From: Labia minor
Taxonomy: Eukaryota > Arthropoda > Insecta > Dermaptera > Spongiphoridae
Length of the DNA: 64,000 nt
Direction: 5' to 3'
Assembly (NCBI GenBank): GCA_963082975.1
Contig: OY720347.1
Span: 27,806,221 to 27,870,220 of the forward strand
Positions 13,101 to 25,100 of the stretch are shown here, in pieces (position 1 is the stretch's first letter; every line of letters begins with the position of its first letter). Both the position numbers and the translations under genes were made by a program. Under the pieces are notes generated by a model. The model was not told the DNA's origin. It searched no databases and saw only the letters and a list, made by a program, of their open reading frames with translations.

Positions 13101-16100
13101 TAGACAAAGCCCATTGAGACGTTTCCATAGTTTCTATGAATGGTAATCATGCTGTGCAGAGCATATGAAGGTAGGACAATATAGGTGCAATTCAAGCGAA
13201 ACTCCTTAATTCTCATGACCTACAATATAGATATTATAGTGGTATCGATTAACACAGGAAGACAAAAGAGGATATCTAAAAAAAAAATACTTTACATTGC
13301 TTTTTTTCTAATAATCATTAAAAAAAAATTTTTTTTGTCTTTTAGTCTGTAAATGTTGATATACAGACGAGATAACTAATTGTCACAGACTTATTAAGTT
13401 AAAGAGGGGAAAAAAAGCACTTTCAGAAATTAAGATGACAATTATATTAAAAACATTGAAATCAGAAGAGACAGATATCTCTCTTCCTCTCTCTCTCTTT
13501 CAAATAAAAAAAATGAATAGATAAAAGTAATATTTTAGTAGAAGATGTTATAATATGCAATAAAAGTGAAAATTTATTTAATTTAATATTAATTAATATA
13601 TCTTTTTTTTTAATTAGAAACGTTTCACACACTTGATTACGAGAATGTTTGCTTATTATAAAAATAATAATTGAAAGTAAGATTTTAAGAGAAAAGATTT
13701 TTTGAAAGATAATATTAAATTACAGAAGTATGAAAAAAATAATATTCATATTTAAATTCAAATTCTTATTTAAATAAATTAAACTAGTATTAAACTAATA
13801 AAAAGTAAAATTTAATATTTGTTTTGCTTTTATTAAATTAGAAGTAAAATTATTCACTTACTTGAATTTAATAATAATATGACATAAATTAATTGTGATT
13901 AATTATAATATTATATGAGATTCTCTAAATAATAAAGGAACTATTATTATAGATATGTCAAATAGGAGGAATAATTAGGTACATATTTAGATTATTAAAT
14001 TTTTGATGATTCAAATTTGATTCTCATATATGTAGTTTAATTTATATTTAGCTTCTGGCAGAGACATAAAATTGGGGTTTAAATCTAGGGTCTAGGGCGG
14101 GGGTCGGCAAACTGTTGAGACGGAAAAGCCAAAAGTTACAATTTACAAAATTTTTAAACTTTTAAAGAGCCACTAACATTTTTGTTTCATTATTATGATA
14201 TTTAATTAAGATTATATTTATATATGATTTTTGATTTAAAATAAATAAACTGTTCTTAGTTGAGTGTTTTAATCTTGTTTGCATTACGTTTTTTTATTGC
14301 AATATAATATTTTGAGTTTTAAAAATAAAATAATATAATTTTTAATATTTGCGCATGGGACGGAAGTCACATCTTGACATCGAAAGAGCCATATGCGGCA
14401 GGTTGCCAACCCCGGTTATTTTTTAAAAACTACTTTTTATTCTAATTAGATATGTAATTAATTTATAAAACTATACAAGATTCAGTATATTAGTATGTAA
14501 TAATAATTAATAAATTATTCGATATATCACCATTTTCCTCTTTTATCAGTTTACTGTCCTTTCCGTTTTTCTATTTTTGTGTTTAATAATCTTTACACAA
14601 CTATTTAGGTATATAAATTTCAATTTCAATTTTATTTGTCCAAACAATCCACAATACATTTGGCACCTAATGTGACCGCTTGTCATGTCTACAACTTACG
14701 ATTGCGTTTCTCCTTGCTTAGTGACAAGTCACCGTGTAACTATTCCTTAAAAAAGTATTTGTAACTTTATTAAAAGTACCGGAACCCCGAGCCTCGGCTC
14801 TGTAATTAAGTTAAAAAAAATGATTCATTATTATTGGGTTTGGCTGGTAATATTAATACCTGATTCACCGAATCAGCATTCAAATAATAACATACAAACA
14901 GAAAAATAGGCATTTTGATATAAAATATATACCTGGGACCCCGAGCTAGGCGATGTATTTTAATTAATTTAAAGCATTTTAGGAAACAAATTTTTAATGG
15001 GTCATTTTTAGAAATCCCATTTAACAATTGTAAATATTTAAAAAATTGTAAAATTTTTAAAGTATATAAAAATAAATTGTACAAATTTATCAAAGGATCG
15101 AGCCATAGCTCGGTGTCCCAGGTATATATTTTATATCAACAGGCGTACTTTTCTGTTTGTATGTTATTAAATGAATGGCGATTCGGTGAATCAGGTATTA
15201 ATATTACCAGCCAAACCCAATAATAATTAATCATTTTTTTTTTAAATTTAATTACCAAGCGGAGGTTCGGGGTCCCGGCACTTTTTTAATAAGAGGATAA
15301 CGAATTAATAGTTATCTAAAACATATACCGATCTTGTTTTATGATTTTAGGTTATAATTATGGAAATAACTTTTTATAAAAAAAAATTGTAAATTGCATT
15401 GAAATTTAAAATACAATTTAAGTAATTTCAATATAACTCAACATTTCTCTTCAGTCTTATTATGTTACTTGAGAAAGACATTTGTATATCAACACCAATT
15501 AGTATATTTGTTAATTACATTAATGACAATTTTATTATGATAAATGGAAATGTTTGCCACTTTTTCTATTTTTTATAAATTATTTTTTTAATTTTGCCTC
15601 TACACAATATTTTCTTTGAAATTTACATTTCAATTTGTTCAATAATACATAAAAAATAATAGTTTTTTCAGTAGAATTATTATTTTATTTTTAACACCTG
15701 GTATAAATTTCACTGAAAATTTTTTGATGAAATAAATAGCCAATCAAAATTCTTCAATTCCGAGTCACGTGTTCAATAATAACCGATAAGACAACAATTA
15801 CATTGAAAAGATCCCTGCGTTTGATAAGATCCTCCTTGCTTGTTGCTAGGGAACAAACTGTTTTTGTCATTTAATAAATAGTAATCCTTTGCATTTTGAA
15901 ATGTCATTTTCATTACAGGAAACAGCCCTCCGACTTCGGCGTCGGGTGGTTTCCAAGCAACATGCTTTCTGATTGTTATAAAAATATTTCGAATTATTAA
16001 TGCCCTTGGGACATTACAGCTGAAAATGTAATTAAATTTGTATTTTATATTTTGTTAGTAAAATTAAAACAATTTAAATTATAAATAAAATGGGCAAAAT

Positions 16101-19100
16101 GAGAAATTGACCGATTTTTTTATTGTTTTATTGTTTATCCAATTTGAGTGTGGAATTTTGATTCGTTTTGAAATAAACTAATATGACAACCATTTAATTT
16201 AATTTATTTTTGAAATTTGAAATGTCTTATCATTGCCTTCAATTTCTTTCGAAAAAGAATTTATTTTTATAGTTTTTATATATGTTATATATTATTTAAA
16301 AATGTAGAAGAAATTCAATATGAATGGATTAAAATTAGATACGAATTGAGTCACCAGCTCGAGTTATTTAGGAGAGAATTTAGAAGAATCAGGTCATAAA
16401 GAATTTTCCTTGACCGCCAAGTAAATTCTATTCTACCTTTACATACTAATCATAAAGAAAGTATTATACTTTCCGAGGTAAGTTGGGAGTCAAATGCGTT
16501 TGCTGCTGGCCAGAGACCAAGGACGGGCATCGGGTGTGGCCTGCAAGAGACATTTACCATTTTTGCTATTGTGGGTGGATGCACCCAATTATCACCATTC
16601 TTTAAACCTAACTAAAAGAATAGGACTTTGAAAACCACTCAATGAATATTCAATTTGCTAGATTTTCTTCTTTAAATTCAGAAAAAAATATTTAAAATTT
16701 AATTTATTACTTTTTATTTATCAATATAAAATTTATTTTTTTTAAACATTATTGTTATTATTATTTGAAGATCCAGGCACTTCAGCTACTATGGCTATTT
16801 GTGCCTTAAAGAAATCATCCATTGTACATTTCATTTATCTCCAAGGGAGAATTTGATCTTCTTCGCCGGGGCACAGCCAGGCAAACAGAATATTACTGAA
16901 TCCTAACCAATTCCATTGTCAGTCTCAACGGTCCCCGGGTAGACCACTTGGAAAGAATGATTGTTCCTTTTAGACCAAAAACAATCTATTCAATAATTAA
17001 CCAATCAATAAATACAATATACAATAAATATAAATAAATAGATGAATAAATAACACCGCTCAAATAGAAACTGTAAAGGAGTCCCAATTGAACAAGACTA
17101 GAATATAATAATAAAAATAACAACAATAAACTATGCAGAAAATAATAAAAACAAAATCAACAATTTATATTTACAAATAAATAAATAAATAAATAATAAT
17201 AATAAATAAATAAATACTATATTTTGTATAGCAATCTAATCCTATGTGATATTCAAATTTTCAATTTTACATAACCTTTAAACATACATTCTTTAAGATT
17301 TATATTAATTATCATTTTCTTTTAAAAATATATACGTATATTAATATTACAATAATTTTTTTTTTTTAATTTTATATATAGAATTTAATACTTTTAATTT
17401 CTAATTAATATACGATATATTTACATTTCGAGATTTTATATAAATTATAACATTCATATGTTTTATATGTTCTTCTATTAATATTAAATTGAATGAACAC
17501 ATAAAAAATATTAAAAACCATAATTAAATATATATTATATATATACCTATAAATTAAATTTTATTCTAATTTAATGAACTAATTTATAGTATTTTACATT
17601 TTTTTTTATTCTGTCAATGTGAGATTAAATTTTATGATGTTTAATTATTTTTTAATCCAGTTGAAATTACATTGTATGATTATTAAAAAATATTATACGT
17701 TTGTCATAGGATTATTCTAAATTACTTGATAAAAAAGTATTCTAATAAATATATACATATATAATACGATATTGATATAATATTATATTATAGCTACTTA
17801 AAATAATTTTAAATCAACTCATTTTAACTTTAATACAGGTAACCTTGTTTAGCGTCGTTTCGTATTGCGTCGTTACGTTTTAACGTCTTAATCTAAAATA
17901 AAAAAGAATTGTGTTATAATATGTTCTGAACATACTCTAAATCAGGTGTGAGCACCCTTTTTTTTATTAAGGGCCAAATGAAAATTCGGCATTTCTTTGC
18001 AGACAAATAAAAAAAACTTAGTAAATTATTAAACTGTAAACATTTAATGAAAAATACACATAATACATATCAAGGTCTCAAAAAATTGTTTCATTGTTCA
18101 TCATTATAATATATTGAAATGATATTTCCTTTTATGTGCAATTTGTAGGTCGTTTTTTTTTGTCTCTATCTCTTTCTCTCTTATTGGTATTCTTGATTTT
18201 TGGACAAATTAATATTTTATTTTAATTTGATAATTAGTAATTAGATATTCTATAGAGATGCTACGAATTAAAAATTATTATAAATTGTATTTAATTATAA
18301 TTGGTTTTGTAATTTGATAATTTATAATACACCTATCCCCCGATTTACACGGTAGATACGTTCCTGAGAAAAACGTGTAAATCGAAAATTGAAAATTTTC
18401 AAGTCAAAACCGTGTAAATCGAAAAGCTTGCAGAAAATGCATAATTTTGCTATTTAACAGTTGTGATTTTTTCAATATTTTTAGGTGTACACAGAAATAA
18501 AAATAAAATGCATTGACAGGTTAAAATATGTAATATATTACGGAAACACTGTTTTTTTATTTAATTACAATACATTAAACAGAAGAACAAAAAATAAAAC
18601 CAAAGGTGTTTTATTATCCTTTATCACTATCAGAAATTACTCTCATTCTTTTTTTCGGAATCGAAGGTTGGAATTCACTTTCATCACTCGAAGTTATTTG
18701 TGCCGATTCGATGTTTGAAGCAGAAATATTTACATTCTGAGAGGTGGTAATAAAATCGGTATTAACAATTGCTAGATAAAACTTTAATTTTATGCGAAAA
18801 ATACAGACACAGTGTGCATGTGCAGCAAGTCAGCACATAAGCTCGGGATTCCCCGTGAGATGTGTACACAGCGCATTTAGTAGAGTGCGATAAAAACAAA
18901 AAAAAACTTATTTGGAAAACCGTGTAAAAGCGAAAACGTGTAAAACAAGTACCGTGTAAATCGGGGGATAGGTGTATAATAAAAAACATTGTAATTGTGT
19001 CGGAGTGAGGAAAATCGTGACGTGTGTCTGTGTTGGGAGTCTGTTTATAGTTTTCTAAAATTATTTACACCCCCCTAACATCTTAAAAAACTCATTACAA

Positions 19101-22100
19101 TATATTTAACTTAAGAGTAATCAAGTAGCCCGGAAAAAGTTTAGGATACCAATAAAATAATATTGTACTATTATGCTTAGAGGGCGGCACAAATTTGTTC
19201 AGCGGACCGCAGGTTGCTTACCTGCATTCATTACTATCTCACCAGATAGTATTGCGATCACGAAAATTTTCGATGTCGAGATTTTCATGTTTTTATACGT
19301 TTTGAAATTTGATACACGGACATTATTCAAAATTCATAGTTTTCTCTTAACTTTTAAGAAATGTAGCTCATCCGGAAGAGGGTCATTACCTACCACGTTT
19401 TCATTTTTTTTCCTCAAAACTGACCTTAAAAATAAAGATATATATTTAATAGTTTTTCACATGATTAAAAATGGTATAAAACTGCTATATATAGAATTTC
19501 AGCTTGATTAAATCGCTGAAAGTACCAGAATTAATTTTTTAACATTACAAATCTCACGCGCCAACACGTGACGTGGTGCCATCAACAAAGAGTCAAGCAC
19601 GTGCTGGTTTAATAAATATTATTTATTAATTTTAATTTATAATTTAATTAATTAAATATAATATATGTTAATTAATCCAATTCAAATTGCGAGATAGTAA
19701 AGTGGAGACACTCCATATTTTTTATAATATAAAACAATATGGAATGAGTTAATAAATATATATGAAATTTTTTTTTAAATCCAATCCAATTATATAATTC
19801 AGAATATATATAGAAAAAATAGATTAATAATTAATCACCCAAAAGTGCATAAGAATTAATTACCAAAACCTATCAATATCTATTTTAAAATGTATTTTTC
19901 ATTTGGTTTAATTCAATTAATAAAATATGTTCAAAGAGAGAAATTTAAAAAATCTGGCGATAATTTCAGAGAATTTATATAAATGAGTGAATAAATTAAC
20001 AAATATTAAGAACAAGGCTACCCTGAATAGAATCCCATTTGTAAATTATTCCCTTTTATTAGGTGCTAGTGAACTTTTATATACTTTTCCTTTCTCTTCT
20101 CATTTCTTCTTCTCTAAATAAAAAAAAAAATTAATTTACATAGAATTATGTTGTAAACAAAAGTCTGAATATTGAACTGTTTCTCATGAATATGTTTCTG
20201 TGAAATGAATGAGAATTTGTCCACTTATATGAAAATTAGTATCTAAATTGAAAGTTATGAAATTGGTTGATTGATTTTGTGTATATTTAAATAATTTGAA
20301 TTAATTAATAATATTATCAATAGCTTTGGAGTCGCACAGTTGGCCTCACTTCCCAAGCTGATATTTTCTATTACATGGGTTAACTAAATGATAAATATAA
20401 AATAAAATAAATATGTAATTATGTTATTTACTCAAATTATAAAATTAAAACTAAAATGAAAATTTCTTTAAAAAATTCAAAACTCTATCTTAAAAAACCT
20501 GATATTAATATTATATTATAATAATAATTATTATATAATTATATTTAAATGAATAAATATTGGAAGGGTTGGTTGACACCGTTAAATAGTAAAAAAGCAC
20601 ATATTTAATGAGAAGAATACTAGAATAAATTATGTACTAACTTTGATGTGATCCCAGGAATAACATATACAAATTCTAGAATATATTCATTTTTAATACT
20701 ATAATATTTTAGAAATAAATATACTTATTCTTGTCTTATGTAAGTTAAATAGATTTCAATAATTATAATATTGTGAAATCAATAAAATTAGCTCAAAAGA
20801 TTCAATGCCATGAATTCTGTCTATAATTTTCATTTATAAATTTTAAATAACAAAATAGAATGTAAAAAGAACTGTTGGAAAAAATCACAAGTTTAATTTT
20901 TTATATTTTAATTAGTTGGAATTTATAAGGGAAAATCCTACATTTTACAACGTCTCATTAACCGAATGACATTTCTTTGGCTGATCATTATGCTGGTGAA
21001 TATTTGAAAAGGTCTTAATAATATCTATAGTTAAAAAAACGATCAAGTTCAGATAAAATAACAAATCAAAATTATTGATGGGAGCAACTCAATGATAAAT
21101 ATTTAATAGTTTTCTACTTTACCAAGAATAGTAATTTTTTATTAATTGGATTTCAAATTAAAAGTATCAAGATTTCTTATACGCTAATAAATGATTTAGA
21201 GATTTATTAAAAATATATACAATGATAGGTACATAAATATATATATATATATATATATATTAAATTATTACATTTAAATAAATAATTAAATATATATACA
21301 AGAACCATTTTTGTAAATTTGTTATTTAATTATTTTTAATTATAATAATACGTTTGTTTAATTTTTATTTTTATTATTATTTTTTTTAAATTAATTAATT
21401 ATATTATTATATTGAAAGTATACTCTCTTCATATTGATTCATATTACATATCTTACCAAAAATACTGTTTAGTAAATCACAATTTATAATATATTTAGAT
21501 TTCTTGTTAGCATGAAAAGAATATTAAATTAAGTTAAATTAAATTATTTTACAACTGTAGTCAGAGTTTGAAAACAAAATTTTAATCTGATCATATCTGA
21601 TCATGGAGATAAATGAATGGAGGAGGAACGACAAAGGGAACTTTAGAAACATTTAGTAATTCATTATTATTTAAAACAAATTAAAAAGTTTATCTCTCTT
21701 CTTCCCCTCTAAAAAATAGATTTAGTTGTATCTAGAATGTTATTTGTTAATTAAAAATAGAAGAATATATTCATAAATGATTACATTTTAATAAATAAAT
21801 AAATAAATAAAATTGAAAAATAATTTTTAATACATATTAAATATGTTATTCAATTATTTTCAATTATTATTTATTATTTATTTTTTTGTTATTTTCACAA
21901 AATAGATGAATCATTTAATATTTAATAAAACCTATGGATCTCGACAAATGGATTAAATTAAAATTACATATTGAATGTATTTAAAACTAACTAATCTTTA
22001 TAATTTAATTCAAAACATGTATTATACAGTATATCATTTATATAAACCAAAATATAATTTTATTATATATTTTTTATTTAAATTTATAAATTTTCAATTT

Positions 22101-25100
22101 TAACATCTTTGAAAATTATTATTAAATATTAAATAATAATATTGAGATTATTTAAACATATAACATTAATATTTAGTATTGTTATCTTGAAATTTAATGA
22201 ATAAATAAATTTGCTCCGCTTGAATCGGAGCAAGCGTACGGTTACTTGAAAACGACTGCAGAATAAGTAGTCGAAACGTTGTACAGTTATTTTAATTTAA
22301 TAAATAATTTTATACAAACAATGTGGTCTTTTAATAAAAATTCTCTTATTAATTAATAAATAAATTTGTTTATAAGTATTATAATATTTAAATAAAATAT
22401 ATTATTTATAAAACAGAGAATAAAAGGAATCAATGTTAGAAAATCCTAAAAGAGTTGACATCCTATTTCACCTAATCAACCATCAATTAACTAATCTGAT
22501 AGTTAATTTTAATTGGTATAGTCAGAAAGGGAGCAATTTATTCTTTAGATTGAATTTTTGAATTTGATACACCAAAAAGAGAATTAAAATTGTGTTAATG
22601 TCTATTATGTACCGCCTAATAATTAATTCTGATGAATGGTCAGATTTGCTCTTTGATATTGAAGCTGGCGGATGTAGTTATTGTAATTGAATAGATGAGG
22701 CTAATTCTCGAAGGGTTGAAGGAATAACAAAAAATGAAGTTTTTTGTTATTTGATGACAAGATAGATGGTAACGATTCAATTTAAAAATAAAAAGAAAGA
22801 CTAATTAATAAAAAATATATGAATAGATGAGGATAGATTTCTAGAAAAAACATTTGGGAAAAGACCGGTGGATATATCAAGTGTAATAAATACAAAGCTG
22901 ATATAAGGAAGTATAATTATTATAGGATTTAGGATGGAAATGGCTCAGGATAGAAATAGTTGGAAAATATATTTTCTGTCAGCAAAGCACTTTCGAGTTC
23001 AAAAGCGCCGTAGAGATAAATAGAAAGGAAATGAAGAATTATGAAAATATATATATTGCATGTATCAATTCAAACATTTCTCACTAGTAGATTGAAATAA
23101 ATATTATATATCTAATATATATATATATATATTGATTTACGAATTGAATAACAAATTATTATATAAAAAACCGGAATTCACATTCCTATCAATTCATATG
23201 GATTGTTTGAATTGCTAGGTGATGAGTTCATTCATTCCTGTATTCATGAGGAATTGAATACAAATACAAAATTTTTTTATTTTTCTAATCAATTTCAAAT
23301 TCAATTTATAATTCTTAAATTAAATAACACTTAAATGGGATGAAATTTAAGTCTAAAATTCGACGTGAGAGAGAATCATGTTCAACTAATATGTATAGAT
23401 ATTATTTTTAAATTTTTAAAGTTTTTCCCTCCACACACATTCTAAATATATTTGAACAAAAAAAAATCCTTAAAAATCAAATCAAATTTAGTATCAAACA
23501 AACAATATAGGAAAAAAGGTTACTTCCGGGTATAGATGAAATTTTATCTAAGATTGGTGGAGTGGAGAGGTTAAGAGAGCAACACAATTCAATATACCTT
23601 ATTATTAGAGTACACAGTACGCATGCGCAAACAATGAAATCCTAATTAAGCGACCATATCTGTCCATGTGAAATTAATTACTTTTACAATTAAAAAAAAA
23701 AATTAAATTATTATTATTTGTAAAATATATTATCAAATAATAATTTATTTTATTTATATGTAATTCATATGTATAGTAGTAATTTTATAAAAAATTGACA
23801 TATACATCAGATTTTTTGGTTAAATAAAAATTAAATTGAAATAGACGTTTTACTTTAAGATGGGAGGGGGAAGTTAAAGATATTTTGTATATAAATGTTA
23901 AATATAGATGGTTTTATCTTATATATATTAATGTATATACATACATACATAAAAGGAGAGTTGAGGAAACTGTTCTATTAAGGTTTTGGCAATTTTGACT
24001 TCAACTTGGAATTTCAATAATGAATTGGGCTAATTTTAGAAGAAGGGTGGGAGGATGCGGTAACTTAAAATTACATCACAAGGAGTGCCAAGTCTATAGC
24101 CTCTGAAAATTAGTATTTTGGGTCCCCTCTTTTATCTGACAAACTTTTTTACTTATTTATTTATATATCTACTTTCTATGATAGGTTACATTTTATTTGA
24201 TTAATGATCAAATTTTTCAATGAAATAAAATGAATGAGAGAAACCAGATGAAGAAGTGAAGACAACGAAAATGCAATAAATATGTAGAAAGCATATAACC
24301 ATACGCGTTCTTTAAAAATATCAATACTACTACACCAAGAGAGGTTATAGGGAAAATATAATAGAAATCGTAGCTGTTTTTGAATTCAAGAATTCAACGA
24401 AAATACACACTTTAAGGATTTCTAAGTATAAAAAAACATTCAAAGCAAATGGAGGAACAATTTTGATTTCTATTTATATAATTTGAGACAAACTTTTAGC
24501 CAATTCAATAATTATTTAAAAGAAGGTTTAATAAGTAATGAAGAAATACAAAATTACAAAAAATAATATATAAAAATAATAAATATATTTAAAAATATAT
24601 TTTAATATAAAATGATAGGATTCTATTATAATATTAAAACATACAATTTATTCTCTTATATTTATTATTATTATATACTCTTTATCTGTATATGCATCAA
24701 TTATAAAAAATAAATATCTATATTAGAATGAATTTGTTATTTCACCTAATATAATAATCAGATATGGTTAATAGCATTAATTGAGGAAAATAGTCCATCA
24801 CTATTGTATAAGTATATAGTAGATCATTTCCGATTTTAATTGATTATCTATTCTTTGCTTGTGAAATAATTGAATTCTAATAGTTTTAAAAAAGTCAATT
24901 CAATTTTTTTTTAAAAAAAAATATTTATTAAACAACTATTTTATAATATCCAAAAGATATTGCTACACGAATAGGATGACTTGATTATATAGATATGCAA
25001 CATTTATTTATTGGCACAAGATAATACTAAATAATAATATAGTAAAATATAGTATGCCGGTATCAAAAAGATGATATATGTTGCGAGTATATTAATAATT

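Larger units (their letters stand above)
15293..17942. other. Intron 1 segment with GC-rich patches
   Basis: Mostly AT-rich. Two GC-richer patches lie at 16470-16600 and 16823-16965; the second is repeat family H. A 45-codon frame at 16494-16631 has a non-AT-biased translation starting MRLLLARDQGR, without recognised identity. ATAA/AAT-type simple repeats occur at about 17175-17215. Confidence 0.5.
17943..19224. mobile_element. hAT element remnant, split by a pogo/Tigger element
   Basis: Left end CAGGTGTGAGCACCC followed by GGGCCAAATG, right end GGACCGCAGGTTGCTTACCTG. The ends are inverted (CAGGTNWGCA) and the GGCCGCAGGTTGC-type terminus is typical of hAT. The element at 18330-18974 sits inside it. 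The flanking 8-mers do not match convincingly, so boundaries are approximate. Confidence 0.6.

Noticed and set aside
19173-19511. 112-codon plus-strand frame
   Set aside because: It runs from a hAT end into family A copy 4; a chance frame through repeats.
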